Assembly (NCBI GenBank): GCA_964544305.1
Contig: CAZJAZ010000012.1
Coordinates: forward strand, 1 to 56,026
Source of the DNA: JAFDWI01 sp964544305
GTDB taxonomy: Bacteria; Actinomycetota; Acidimicrobiia; Acidimicrobiales; Iamiaceae
Length of the DNA: 56,026 bases
Direction: 5' to 3'
The notes beneath the pieces were generated by a model. The model saw only the letters and a program-made list of their open reading frames with translations, had not been told where the DNA came from and did not search any database. Shown here one piece after another: positions 42,888 to 52,187 of this stretch. The translations under genes and the position numbers were made by a program. Each line of letters opens with the position of its first letter. Positions within the stretch are counted from its first letter, which is position 1.

Positions 42888-43985
42888 GTGACCAACGCGT
42901 CCGCTGACCCGGTCGAGCAACTCGCTATCTACGCGAACGAACTCCACGAGGTTGAAGCGCGCCTTGCCGACCCCGATGTGTACGCCGATCGGGCACGGTA
43001 TGCGGATCTTGCACGGCGGCACAAAGAACTCGAACGAATTGTTTCGTGCGGCAACGCACTCGTGGGGCGCCGCGATGATCGTGACACGGCGCGAGAGATG
43101 GCTGCCGAAGTTGATGGTGACGATCGTGACTTGATGCTTGCCGAAGCGCAAGCGGCCGACGCAGATATCGAGCGTCTTGAAGACGAGTTTCGTCTGCTGT
43201 TACTCCCACCTGATCCGAACGATCACCGTGATGTGATTGTTGAGATTCGAGGTGCGGAAGGCGGGGAGGAAGCGAACCTGTTTGCGGGCGACTTGTTTGC
43301 GATGTACAAGGTGTTCGCGTCGCAACAAGGTTGGACGATCGAAGTTTTGGGCGCAGAAGAATCAGCACTTGGTGGTTTTTCGACGATCACGTTTCGGGTT
43401 GCGGGTGACGGGGTGTGGGGTCGGCTCCACCATGAGGCAGGTCCGCATCGGGTCCAGCGGGTGCCGGTCACCGAATCCCAGGGGCGTGTGCATACGTCGT
43501 CGGCGACGGTCACCGTCTTGCCAGAGGCTGACGAGGTTGATGTTGAGATCGATCCGAACGATTTGAAAGTTGATGTGTATCGTTCGTCGGGGCCTGGCGG
43601 ACAGTCAGTTAATACGACCGATTCGGCGGTGCGGATCACGCACTTGCCAACAGGCCTGGTGGTGGCGATGCAAGACGAGAAATCGCAGATTCAAAATAAG
43701 GCCCGAGCGTTGGTCGTGTTGCGGAGTCGCTTGTTGCAACTCGCGCAGGATCAACAGCGCGCGGAAGCGTCCGATGCCAGGCGGGGTCAGGTTGGTGGTG
43801 GCGGGCGGAGTGAAAAGATCCGCACTTATAACTTCAAAGAAAATCGGGTGACTGATCATCGGATCGGCCTGACGCTCTACAAGCTCGACAAGATTTTGGC
43901 GGGTGATTTGTCTGAGGTTTCTGATGCGCTGGTGCACGATGAGCAGCGCCAGCGCCTGCTTGAGCTTGACGCGTCAACACGGTGA
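42888..43985 (+). CDS. prfA: Peptide chain release factor 1
   Basis: 365 residues from GTG 42888. Signatures: EIRGAEGGEEANLFAGDLF, HRVQRVPVTESQGRVHTS with PVT as the stop-codon-reading tripeptide (PxT of RF1), and the catalytic GGQ in RSSGPGGQSVNTTDSAVR. It terminates translation at UAA and UAG. The Gln of GGQ would be methylated by PrmC, encoded immediately downstream with a four-base overlap. Confidence 0.97.
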   Translation: MTNASADPVEQLAIYANELHEVEARLADPDVYADRARYADLARRHKELERIVSCGNALVGRRDDRDTAREMAAEVDGDDRDLMLAEAQAADADIERLEDEFRLLLLPPDPNDHRDVIVEIRGAEGGEEANLFAGDLFAMYKVFASQQGWTIEVLGAEESALGGFSTITFRVAGDGVWGRLHHEAGPHRVQRVPVTESQGRVHTSSATVTVLPEADEVDVEIDPNDLKVDVYRSSGPGGQSVNTTDSAVRITHLPTGLVVAMQDEKSQIQNKARALVVLRSRLLQLAQDQQRAEASDARRGQVGGGGRSEKIRTYNFKENRVTDHRIGLTLYKLDKILAGDLSEVSDALVHDEQRQRLLELDASTR

Positions 43986-44854
43986 CCGCCCGCGCCAGCC
44001 AGGATCCGTGCTGGCGCGACCTTGCCAATGTGGCAACGCAAACGTTGACAAACGCGGGGATCACAAATGCCACGAACGAAGTGCGATGGCTGGTTGTGGA
44101 AGTCGCCGGTCAAGAATCCAGGTTTATTGAAACCGTTGTGCCCGACACATCACAAAGTGCGCGGTTCGCTGAATCGGTGCGCAGACGTGCGACTGGCGAG
44201 CCATTGCAGTATGTGATTGGACATTGGCCTTTTCGTAGTCTGGAGCTACTGGTTGATCCGCGTGCGCTGATTCCAAGACCAGAGACCGAAGAGGTCGCCG
44301 GGGTCGCAATAGACATTGTCCGCGAATGCGCAACCTCGGAACCGCTTGTGGTTGATCTTGGTGTGGGCAGTGGGGCGCTGGCTTTGGCCATTGCCCACGA
44401 AATGCCGGGCTGTCAGGTTTGGGGGGTTGAGCGATCTTGCCAGTCGCTCGCTCTTGCGATTGAAAATAGGCAGCGAACCTCGCTTGAAAATGTGCAGTTT
44501 CTGGAAGGATCGTGGTTTGCGCCGCTGCCAAGTGATCTGCGTGGACGTGTTGACCTGGTTGTGTCGAATCCACCCTATGTCGCAACGAGCGACGTGCTCG
44601 ACGCGACAGTGGTCGAGTGGGAACCTTCGGACGCATTGTTTGCGGGTGTGGATGGGCTCGATGACGTGCGTCACATCGTCACGCAAAGCCAGTCGTGGTT
44701 GGGGCCGAAAGGGGCGTTGGTGATGGAAATCGGTTCAAGCCAGGGTGGGGCCGTGCGGGAGTTGGCACACGACGCGGGTTTCAATCACGTGGCGATTCGA
44801 CGTGACCTTGCCGGTCTTGACCGCATCCTTGTTGCCTCGCGCACCGAACCCTAA
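43982..44854 (+). CDS. prmC: Release factor glutamine methyltransferase
   Basis: 290 residues from GTG 43982, overlapping prfA by GTGA. N-terminal helical RF-binding domain, then the methyltransferase: DLGVGSGALALAIA (SAM loop) and VVSNPPYVA, the NPPY motif that holds the glutamine amide. RPETEEV before the SAM loop is typical. It methylates the GGQ glutamine of RF1 and RF2. Confidence 0.96.
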   Translation: MTARASQDPCWRDLANVATQTLTNAGITNATNEVRWLVVEVAGQESRFIETVVPDTSQSARFAESVRRRATGEPLQYVIGHWPFRSLELLVDPRALIPRPETEEVAGVAIDIVRECATSEPLVVDLGVGSGALALAIAHEMPGCQVWGVERSCQSLALAIENRQRTSLENVQFLEGSWFAPLPSDLRGRVDLVVSNPPYVATSDVLDATVVEWEPSDALFAGVDGLDDVRHIVTQSQSWLGPKGALVMEIGSSQGGAVRELAHDAGFNHVAIRRDLAGLDRILVASRTEP

Positions 44855-44858
44855 GTGA

Positions 44859-45887
44859 TTACCAGCGCCAAGCGATCTCTTCTGAAAAGCCGACCACGTC
44901 GTCAGTGAGCGTGAGCGACCCACCTGCGCCATCGGGAACACGCCCCGACCACGAGCCAAAGACTTGGTGACCAACGTTGCACAACACGCCAATATTGATG
45001 GCCGAAGGCTTGTCATAAACAGGGGTGAGCGTCAGATCAAGCGATCCGTCTTGTGAGCGCACATGCCACGGTTTCATTGGGTCTTTTGGGTCGTAGTCCC
45101 ATTGCAGTTCTTTACCGATCTTGTTGGCGACCCCATCGATGATGATGCCGTTTTCGGTGACGCCGGTGCCGTCGGTCCATTTCGAACCCATTTGGATCCC
45201 AACGGTCTGCCCATTTGTGGTCGTGCCCGAGCCACCGGCCCAGTTCCATTTCGCACGGTACGGCCATCGTCCCCGCCCAATGTCGTTGGTGGCCCAGTCG
45301 ACTTTGTCGCCACCGATTTGGCGTGAATACGACGCAGTTTTGAGCGAACCGTGGACTCGACGTGCCTGATGCTTCGAGGTGTATTGAAAGCGAGTTGAAC
45401 TCCACGGCACGACCACGTTGATGGATTCATGTCCGGCCGGTCGATCTACGACAACGTCGAACGTGTTACGCCCGCCGCCTTTAGCCCGCCAATCCGCGCT
45501 GATCTGGGTGCCGCCGTCGACTTCAGCGATTTGGGCGTTGAATCGCTTTGAGCGAAACAACAGCGGAGCGGAGCCTGGAACGTCGGGAAAATGAATCCCT
45601 CGACCAAACGGTGCAAGGTGGACGACCCGCCCCGATTTACCACTCGAAAAATCAGCCCATTCGAGTGAGACGAGGCCGACATAATCGAGGCTTGCAAAGG
45701 TGACTGATGCGCAGCCATCCCCAAAGAGAAATCCCCAGTAGTTCCATCTTTTGGTTCGTCCCCATCCGCTCAGGTTGGCCCGGATGAGTGGCACGCGTGA
45801 CCATCCCACCGCGGCGTCATTCAACAATTTGCCGTCTTGGGTACACAGGTCGGTGGTCTCGGTCAGTTCTCGTTCATGGGTTGCCAC
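44859..45887 (-). CDS. DUF2804 domain protein
   Basis: 342 residues from GTG 45887 (the frame continues to TTG 45929). The opening ELTETTDLCTQDGKLLNDAAVGWSR is the DUF2804 N-terminus; the rest is beta-rich with several Trp and Gly patches (KRWNYWGF, NWAGGSG, RGRWPYRAKWNW). Eukaryotic and bacterial members are uncharacterised; a link to lipid or lipocalin-like binding has been suggested by fold, without proof. It faces prmC convergently with four bases between stops and its start region overlaps the tsaC frame start, so the promoters of the two may overlap. Confidence 0.85.
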   Translation of the reverse strand: MATHERELTETTDLCTQDGKLLNDAAVGWSRVPLIRANLSGWGRTKRWNYWGFLFGDGCASVTFASLDYVGLVSLEWADFSSGKSGRVVHLAPFGRGIHFPDVPGSAPLLFRSKRFNAQIAEVDGGTQISADWRAKGGGRNTFDVVVDRPAGHESINVVVPWSSTRFQYTSKHQARRVHGSLKTASYSRQIGGDKVDWATNDIGRGRWPYRAKWNWAGGSGTTTNGQTVGIQMGSKWTDGTGVTENGIIIDGVANKIGKELQWDYDPKDPMKPWHVRSQDGSLDLTLTPVYDKPSAINIGVLCNVGHQVFGSWSGRVPDGAGGSLTLTDDVVGFSEEIAWRW

Positions 45888-45911
45888 GATTGGGAACACT
45901 ACCGTCGTGGT

Positions 45912-46589
45912 GTGCCTGTCACGCCGCAACCCACTGTGATCAACGTGCCCTCTGATGTTTCACTTGATGCGATTATTAATCGGGCGGTGACGGAACTCGA
46001 GGCTGGCAATGCGATTGTCGTGCCGACCGATACGGTCTATGGCGTCGCCGCACATCCCAAGCGACCAGTGGGCATCGAACGACTCTTCGCACTAAAAGAA
46101 CGCGATCGTGCCAAACCCTTCGCCGTCTTGGCCGCAGACACAACACAGGCGATGCAACTATTTGACCTTGGCTCACTTGATGATGGAGCGCAAAGTGCCG
46201 TCAACGAGCTTGTTGCGAATGCGTGGCCTGGTGCGCTCACGTTGGTTGGCCACCGGTGTGCCACGTGGATGAATGTTGACCTTGGAGGTGACCCGTTGAC
46301 CATCGGCGTGCGGGTGCCAGCGTCACCGGTGGTGCGTGCCATCGCGGCGCGTGTTGGGCCTCTTGTGACCACGTCTGCGAATCGTTCGGGTGAAACAACG
46401 CCAAGTAGCGCGTTGCAAGCGGCGCGATCTCTTGCTGGAGAGGTCGCTTTGGTGCTTGATGCGGGGCCTGGTGGAAGCGTCCCATCAACAGTGTTGGACA
46501 TAACCCAAGTGCCATTTGCGATTGTGCGACAAGGTGCGTGCAATCCAATTGCGTGCGGTGTGCCCGATACGCTGATGCGTAATGAGTGA
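45912..46589 (+). CDS. tsaC: L-threonylcarbamoyladenylate synthase
   Basis: 225 residues from GTG 45912. The YrdC/Sua5 signature is clear: AIVVPTDTVYGVAAHP, LFALKERDRAKPFAVL, WPGALTLVG, DPLTIGVRVPASPVVRAIAARVGPLVTTSANRSGE. It makes threonylcarbamoyl-AMP from threonine, bicarbonate and ATP for the t6A37 modification of ANN-decoding tRNAs. It follows prfA-prmC as in most actinobacteria and Firmicutes, although a DUF2804 gene on the other strand has been inserted between. Confidence 0.94.
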   Translation: MPVTPQPTVINVPSDVSLDAIINRAVTELEAGNAIVVPTDTVYGVAAHPKRPVGIERLFALKERDRAKPFAVLAADTTQAMQLFDLGSLDDGAQSAVNELVANAWPGALTLVGHRCATWMNVDLGGDPLTIGVRVPASPVVRAIAARVGPLVTTSANRSGETTPSSALQAARSLAGEVALVLDAGPGGSVPSTVLDITQVPFAIVRQGACNPIACGVPDTLMRNE

Positions 46590-46779
46590 CCAAGTGCAAC
46601 CCATGCGAGAACACGGTGTTGGACTGTGGGTCGGGCTGGTTGTGGTGTTGATCGGACTTTTTTTGGTTGTCGTGCTCAATGAGAACGATGCTGCCGCACT
46701 CGGGGGGAGTGCGCTGATCGTGTTCGGTGCAATGGCCGGGGCACTGAGTTTCAACGAGCCGCCCAAAAAGGACGACTAA
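46582..46779 (+). CDS. Small two-helix membrane protein
   Basis: 65 residues: two hydrophobic helices (about 14-32, VGLWVGLVVVLIGLFLVVV, and 38-56, AAALGGSALIVFGAMAGA) with short polar ends and a C-terminal PPKKDD. It overlaps the tsaC stop by eight bases and is likely co-translated. No family is recognised. Confidence 0.65.
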   Translation: MSDQVQPMREHGVGLWVGLVVVLIGLFLVVVLNENDAAALGGSALIVFGAMAGALSFNEPPKKDD

Positions 46780-46810
46780 TCAAGCGAAAAAGAAGCGGCA
46801 AACTTACGGG

Positions 46811-48298
46811 TCAGGCGACGAAGTCGAACGACCCGTCCGCTGCAAGCATGACGCCATGGCCCACACATTCAGCAGACTCAATAGCGTCCATTGCATCAGC
46901 GTTTGTGCTCGTACCCCAAGCTCGACGGCCATCTGGCGTCAACGCCGTAATGATCGCCTTTTCGGGATTGTCATCCCGATCGTGCATCACCGTGCACGAC
47001 TCAACCGACGCTGCCCCGTCGTACCCTTCGGCAACCGCAAGAGAACCGACCGCATCAATCTCGTCCTGGGGCTTCGCCCACGCAAACCCATTTGTCGACG
47101 GCTCAGTGGCATAGACCCCGAACGCGTGCTTGGTAAAGAAACCACCATTGGCAGTGACAAGGCCGGTCCCCCCGGTTTCACGCAACAACTCAACGGTGCG
47201 CGCAATCGAATGCGACACGTAGTTGCTCCAAGGGCCACCCGCGAACGGCAACCCACCGGTCACGGTCAATTGGCGATCGATTGACAAGCCAATCTCGTGT
47301 GCGGCAAGTTGCACGGCGACAGGGAAACACGAATACACATCGACATGGGTGAGACCCTCTGCGTCAACACCCGCAAGCTGCAACGCAAGCCGTCCCGCGA
47401 TCCGCATCGATGGCGAATCAGCAAAACTTGCCCGATTCGACATGTACTGCGAATCAAGCCCTTCGGTGCCCGCCAACGGGAAGACGAAACGATCCGACGA
47501 TATGCCCAGCGACTTGGCCTTCGCGAGCGACGTAATGATCAGTCCCGCGCCTTGATCGACACGCTCAAACGAGTTCACTACCTTGCGATACGGAAATCCG
47601 ACCATGCGATTGCCGTTCTCGGGCGAGTCAATCGACTCGGCACTATGAGCGACACGATTCCACGCGTGCGGATTGTCAACCGACACGTTGCTGAGTGCAG
47701 CAGTGACTTGTGCGATGCGAGCCCGGTTCTCTTCTAACGACCACCCATTCGCCGCACGCCATGCGCTTTCAAACATCGGGTAAATCTGAATTGGCCACAG
47801 CACCCCGCGCATCATCTCGGTGTCAAGAAGCAACGGAAGATCCGAGTCGGCCCACGCATCCGGGCTCAAATCAGGATCCTGAACAGTCCAGCCGGGGGTT
47901 TCTCCGGCACGTTTCGCCCGTGCTTTCGATGCGCCCGCCTCGCCACCGGCAACCAAGATGATCTCGGCGGTACCCGACGCAATGTCATTGCATGCGCCGT
48001 TCACCACAACCTGTGGAACGTTGCCGCCAATATGCGTATACATGGTGGTTGCCTGATCACACCCCAGTGTGTTGGCGACAAGGCGTGCCGGGTCTCGGTA
48101 CTGCCATCCGAACACGTTCACCGAACGCACCGAATCAGCTTTCGTCACAATTGACGGTGCACCCGCGTCATCTGCAGCGGCGCGCAACGCATCAACCATG
48201 AGCTCAAAGGGCTCGCGCACCGGTGCACCTTGGTCAACGCGCTGGTTGATTTGCCCGGCACCGACAATGACCGGAATACGTTCCTCGTTGGTCGTCAT
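46811..48298 (-). CDS. Thiolase-like protein (acetyl-CoA acetyltransferase family)
   Basis: 495 residues from ATG 48298. N-terminal IPVIVGAGQINQRV and VNGACNDIASGTAEIILVAGGEA, and C-terminal TGLVTANGGFFTKHAFGVY, match the group annotated as acetyl-CoA acetyltransferase/SCP2-type thiolase. At the place where thiolases have their nucleophilic Cys I read GGNVPQ, so this protein may lack that Cys; the nearby Cys in NGACN is further along. Thus it may be a non-condensing homologue. It lies on the opposite strand inside the tsaC-ptp-rpiB-glyA segment. Confidence 0.82.
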   Translation of the reverse strand: MTTNEERIPVIVGAGQINQRVDQGAPVREPFELMVDALRAAADDAGAPSIVTKADSVRSVNVFGWQYRDPARLVANTLGCDQATTMYTHIGGNVPQVVVNGACNDIASGTAEIILVAGGEAGASKARAKRAGETPGWTVQDPDLSPDAWADSDLPLLLDTEMMRGVLWPIQIYPMFESAWRAANGWSLEENRARIAQVTAALSNVSVDNPHAWNRVAHSAESIDSPENGNRMVGFPYRKVVNSFERVDQGAGLIITSLAKAKSLGISSDRFVFPLAGTEGLDSQYMSNRASFADSPSMRIAGRLALQLAGVDAEGLTHVDVYSCFPVAVQLAAHEIGLSIDRQLTVTGGLPFAGGPWSNYVSHSIARTVELLRETGGTGLVTANGGFFTKHAFGVYATEPSTNGFAWAKPQDEIDAVGSLAVAEGYDGAASVESCTVMHDRDDNPEKAIITALTPDGRRAWGTSTNADAMDAIESAECVGHGVMLAADGSFDFVA

Positions 48299-48389
48299 TG
48301 CACTAGTTGAGTACGAAACCACCACAATTTGGCAATCGACAACACCACGCGAGTCCTACGCGCACAGCGACGCTTTGTAGACTCGGCGC

Positions 48390-48965
48390 ATCAACATCGA
48401 ATTTTGCTGTACCGGAAACATGTGTCGTTCCCCAATGGCCGAGGCCTATGCGCGTCGCGCACTCAATGGCCGTGCGGGCACGTTCGTGGTGTCATCAAGT
48501 GGGCTCATGCAAGGCGGTCGGAGCGTGCCCGACGAAGTCCTACACCTGCTTGGGTCACAAGGTATCGATGTGAGTGGGCACGTGAGTCGCCAATTCAATG
48601 CTGAGATCATCGCGAACGCGGACCTGATCCTTGGGATGGAACGCCGTCACCTCACCGAAATCGTCGCAATCGACGCGGACGCATACCGCAAGACGTTTAC
48701 GTTGCCCGAGTTTGTGCACCGCCTTGACTTGCTTGACCTTGACCCAGCACAACCCGCGACATTGGCCGAAATCTTGGATCAGATCGCACAAGATCGAACT
48801 CGACGTGACGTACTGCGGGTCACCATTGATCAAGAAGTTCCTGACCCGATGGGCAAATCGACGAAAACGTTCGAACGGGTCGCAAAACAAATTGACGAGA
48901 TGATTCAGTTCATGGTTGCAAACGTGTGGCCCGAGGCCGAACCGACCGTTGCGAGCGTGCACTGA
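48390..48965 (+). CDS. Low-molecular-weight protein-tyrosine phosphatase, non-standard start
   Basis: The catalytic P-loop C-x5-R reads CTGNMCRSP, its Cys codon at 48408-48410. The first ordinary start codon in frame is ATG 48420, the Met inside that loop, so a protein from there would lack the nucleophile. Upstream the frame continues as ...INIEFCCTGN, aligned without gaps to the family's strand 1, back to a TAG at 48378-48380, with no ATG, GTG or TTG. The span given uses ATC 48390 as a possible near-cognate start. The general acid loop is DPMGKS near residue 152. The TGATG junction couples it to rpiB. The tsaC-ptp-rpiB-glyA order is conserved with Bacillus ywlC-ywlE-ywlF-glyA. Confidence 0.75.
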   Translation: MNIEFCCTGNMCRSPMAEAYARRALNGRAGTFVVSSSGLMQGGRSVPDEVLHLLGSQGIDVSGHVSRQFNAEIIANADLILGMERRHLTEIVAIDADAYRKTFTLPEFVHRLDLLDLDPAQPATLAEILDQIAQDRTRRDVLRVTIDQEVPDPMGKSTKTFERVAKQIDEMIQFMVANVWPEAEPTVASVH

Positions 48966-49510
48966 TGCGACTCGCTATCGGATCGGATCACGCCGGCGTC
49001 GATCTCAAGGCAGAACTAACCGCCGCATTGCGCGGCGACGGTCACGAAATCATTGATGTGGGCACCCACAGCGACGAGTCAGTCGACTATCCAATTTTTT
49101 GTGCCGCGGTCGGCCGGATCGTGGCGACCAACACGGCTGAACTTGGCATTGTGCTCGGTGGATCAGGCCAAGGCGAACAGCTCGCCGCGAACAAGGTCGC
49201 AGGTGTGCGCGCGGCGCTTTGCAACGACCTCTACACCGCGCGCATGGCACGGCAACACAACGACGCAAACGTGCTCTCAATTGGGGCACGAGTGGTTGCC
49301 GGTGCGCTCGCGCTAGAAATTGTGCGGCTGTTCATCGCAACACCATTTGAAGGCGGCCGTCATGCGCGGCGAATCGAAGAACTCAGCCGCCTCGAGGCGC
49401 TACTTGGAAACCCCGACGCGCAAGACGCGTACCTCAGCGAACTGTGGGACGCGGCCCCGGCCGCGTCTCGAGGCAATCAACAAACTCTTTTCCCTCTTCA
49501 AGGAGCATGA
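48965..49510 (+). CDS. rpiB: Ribose-5-phosphate isomerase B
   Basis: 181 residues from ATG 48965. RpiB/LacAB fold: AIGSDHAGVDLK, VDYPIFCAAVG, GSGQGEQLAANKVAGVRAALC and HNDANVLSIGAR. The segment has Glu after GSGQG instead of the E. coli Cys, as in mycobacterial RpiB. It is longer than E. coli RpiB by about 30 residues at the C-terminus. It interconverts ribose-5-P and ribulose-5-P, feeding Prs. Confidence 0.94.
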   Translation: MRLAIGSDHAGVDLKAELTAALRGDGHEIIDVGTHSDESVDYPIFCAAVGRIVATNTAELGIVLGGSGQGEQLAANKVAGVRAALCNDLYTARMARQHNDANVLSIGARVVAGALALEIVRLFIATPFEGGRHARRIEELSRLEALLGNPDAQDAYLSELWDAAPAASRGNQQTLFPLQGA

Positions 49511-49515
49511 CCACT

Positions 49516-50763
49516 ATGTCCTGGCCCGCAGCACGTGACGACGAACTCTTTGGTCTGATTGACCATGAGGTTGCCCGCCAGAACACGACCGTGCAACTCA
49601 TTGCATCCGAGAACTTCACGTCGCCCGCGGTGATGGAAGCGACCGGATCGGTGCTCACCAACAAATATTCCGAGGGCTATCCAGGCAAGCGCTACTACGG
49701 CGGAAACGAAGTCATCGACCAAGTTGAAGACCTCGCCCGTGACCGGGTCTGTGAACTTTTTGGCGCCGAACATGCAAACGTGCAGCCACATTCGGGGGCA
49801 AACGCGAACCTCGCGGTCTACCAGGCACTCCTCGAACCTGGCGACACCGTGCTCGGTTTGCGCCTCGACCAAGGCGGCCATCTCACCCACGGATCACCCG
49901 TGAACGCAAGTGGCATCCTTTACCACTTTGAGGCCTACGGCGTGACCGAATCAGACGAACGCATTGACTTTGATCAGGTTCGTGACGTGGCGCTTCGCAC
50001 CAAACCAAAGATGATTGTCGCGGGCGCAACGGCGTACCCTCGCATCATTGACCCCCAGCCGTTTCGTGAAATCGCCGATGAAGTTGGCGCGCTCTTCATG
50101 TTTGACGCGGCTCACATCGCCGGTCTGATCGCAGGTGGCGTGCATCCCAGCCCGGTGCCGTATGCCGACGTGGTGACCTTCACGACGCACAAGACGCTAC
50201 GCGGCCCGCGTGGTGGTTGCATTCTTACCCGTGAAGAACATGCCAAGGCGATCGACAAGTCGGTCTTTCCCGGTATGCAAGGCGGCCCACTTGATCATGT
50301 GATTGCCGCGAAAGCCGTCGCATTTCGTGAAGCGGCCACGAGCGAGTTTGCGAACTATGCGCAACAAATCGTTGACAATGCCAGTCATCTTGCGGCCGCA
50401 TTGGCAAAAGGTGGGTTGCGTCTCGTATCCGGTGGCACTGACAATCATCTTTTGCTCGTTGATTTGCGGTCATTCAAAGAAGACCTCTCCGGTAAGAAAG
50501 CACGTCTTGCACTCGACCGTGCGGGTATTTCGCTCAATGAGAATACGGTTCCTGACGACCCACGCCCGCCCTACATCACGAGTGGGTTGCGAATCGGCAC
50601 GCCCGCGGTGACCACCCAAGGCATGGGCACCGTACAAATGGAGCGAATCGCCGAGCTCATTTTGCAAGTACTGAACCATCACACCGACGATGCGGTCATC
50701 GCGAGCGTGCGTGATGATGTTGCCGCACTGTGCGCCGATTTCGAACCGTATCCCGCTCTTTGA
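49516..50763 (+). CDS. glyA: Serine hydroxymethyltransferase
   Basis: 415 residues from ATG 49516, ten bases after AGGAG (ATG 49507 is one base after it and less likely). LIASENFTS, YSEGYPGKRYYGG, the PLP lysine in TTHKTLRGPRGG, and GLRIGTPAVTTQG. It makes glycine and methylene-THF from serine. It follows rpiB by five bases. Confidence 0.96.
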   Translation: MSWPAARDDELFGLIDHEVARQNTTVQLIASENFTSPAVMEATGSVLTNKYSEGYPGKRYYGGNEVIDQVEDLARDRVCELFGAEHANVQPHSGANANLAVYQALLEPGDTVLGLRLDQGGHLTHGSPVNASGILYHFEAYGVTESDERIDFDQVRDVALRTKPKMIVAGATAYPRIIDPQPFREIADEVGALFMFDAAHIAGLIAGGVHPSPVPYADVVTFTTHKTLRGPRGGCILTREEHAKAIDKSVFPGMQGGPLDHVIAAKAVAFREAATSEFANYAQQIVDNASHLAAALAKGGLRLVSGGTDNHLLLVDLRSFKEDLSGKKARLALDRAGISLNENTVPDDPRPPYITSGLRIGTPAVTTQGMGTVQMERIAELILQVLNHHTDDAVIASVRDDVAALCADFEPYPAL

Positions 50764-50766
50764 GTC

Positions 50767-51963
50767 ATGCTGCGTTGGACCAGCCTCGCACTCGTGCTGG
50801 GGGTGACCGTAGCGGTGACCGCGGTGTGCACACCGATTGTGCGTGCGATTGCAGTGCGACGGGGCTTGGTTGTACAGCCTGACGCAGAACGCATTCACAA
50901 GTGGCCGGTCCCGCAACTCGGTGGCATTGCCATGTTTATTGGCTTTCTCGCTGGGCTTGCCACCGCCTGGTTGTGTGGCGGTTTTCAAGAAGTCTTCGCA
51001 GTTCGCTTGACCGTGATCGGTCTCGTCATTGGCCCCGCGATCGTGTGGCTGGTTGGCACCATTGATGACTTGCATGAAGTGTCAGCCCCGGCAAAAACGG
51101 CGGGACTCGTGCTCGGCGGCTCGGCGTTGTACTGGTTTGGAATCTCCATGGACTACTTCCGCATTCCGTTTGCGGGAACAATCGTGTTGAGCGCCGATTG
51201 GAAGCCGCTCCTTGTGGTGTTGTGGGTGTTCGCGATGTCGAACGCGGTCAACTTGATCGATGGTCTCGATGGTCTGGCAGCTGGCATCGTCGCAATCGCG
51301 TCGGGCTCGTTCTTGTTGTATGGGCACAAATTGCTCACCGCAGGAGTACTGACGTTCGACAACCCGTCGATACTTATTGCAACCATCATCTTGGGTATGT
51401 GCCTGGGGTTTTTGCCATTCAATTTTCATCCGGCAAAGATTTTCATGGGAGACGGCGGCGCACTGTTACTTGGCACGCTCATGGCCGTGTCAACCATGTT
51501 GGTTGGGGGTCGAACAACCGAACCGTTTAGTGGACAGACCTACTTCTTTTTTGCGCCCTTGTTCATTCCGATCTTCATTTTGGGCGTACCGATCATCGAC
51601 ATGGTGTTCGCGATTTTTCGACGTGCACGGAGCCGATCGGGTGTTGCAACCCGTGACATTGACCATCTGCATCATCGTCTCATCCGCCTGGGCCATGGAC
51701 ATTGGCGCAGCGTCATCATCTTGTGGTCGTGGACGGCGCTACTGAGTGCGTTTGTTCTATTTCCGGCGTATTCGGGGCGCGGAAATGGTCTCGTGCCACT
51801 CGGGGCACTGGCTTTGGGATTGGCGTTGTACACCTGGTTTCGACCACGACAACTCCGTGGCGGCGCCAACGACGATAACGATGAAGCCACAGCCCACATT
51901 GACTCCGTATCGCCGGACGCAAGTGACGCAGACGATTTTGTTCGTATCGATCCATCACGTTAG
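50767..51963 (+). CDS. wecA: Undecaprenyl-phosphate GlcNAc-1-phosphate transferase (WecA/TagO/Rfe type)
   Basis: 398 residues with about ten transmembrane helices. Family motifs: DAERIHKWPVPQLGGIAMF, AIVWLVGTIDDL (Mg-binding DD), NAVNLIDGLDGLAAG, FHPAKIFMGDGGALLLG and the HLHHRLIRLGH cytoplasmic loop. It starts lipid-linked glycan synthesis, in actinobacteria the linker between peptidoglycan and secondary wall polymer. The tail is acidic and hydrophilic. Location before the ATP synthase operon matches mycobacterial rfe. Confidence 0.94.
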   Translation: MLRWTSLALVLGVTVAVTAVCTPIVRAIAVRRGLVVQPDAERIHKWPVPQLGGIAMFIGFLAGLATAWLCGGFQEVFAVRLTVIGLVIGPAIVWLVGTIDDLHEVSAPAKTAGLVLGGSALYWFGISMDYFRIPFAGTIVLSADWKPLLVVLWVFAMSNAVNLIDGLDGLAAGIVAIASGSFLLYGHKLLTAGVLTFDNPSILIATIILGMCLGFLPFNFHPAKIFMGDGGALLLGTLMAVSTMLVGGRTTEPFSGQTYFFFAPLFIPIFILGVPIIDMVFAIFRRARSRSGVATRDIDHLHHRLIRLGHGHWRSVIILWSWTALLSAFVLFPAYSGRGNGLVPLGALALGLALYTWFRPRQLRGGANDDNDEATAHIDSVSPDASDADDFVRIDPSR

Positions 51964-52187
51964 ATTGCGTTTTCATTCACAAGCCCGATGAGCGACACTG
52001 CGCGCAGCGGAATTCCGTGTGTTGCCGCCACCGACCCATGCTGAGAGCCGTGTTCCAACGACCTCATTCCCAACTCGCAATGCCAACGCACCACGCGTGG
52101 TCGCATGGGGAAATGTCGGTTCCGCGCGGGTTATCGCAACACGATTTTTTCTCGGCGTTGAGACCAACATTGTGCAAGAGTGCAGTC
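51964..52187. other. 224-bp spacer before the ATP synthase operon
   Basis: No gene or clear hairpin seen. A TTGAGA at 52159-52164 has no good -10 partner at the right distance. The main promoter for the atp genes may be here but is not recognisable. Confidence 0.3.

Noticed and set aside
52017..52187. Longer form of the AtpZ-like protein
   Set aside because: The extension (about 57 residues, Cys/His/Arg-rich) has no family counterpart; AtpZ proteins begin close to GTG 52188.
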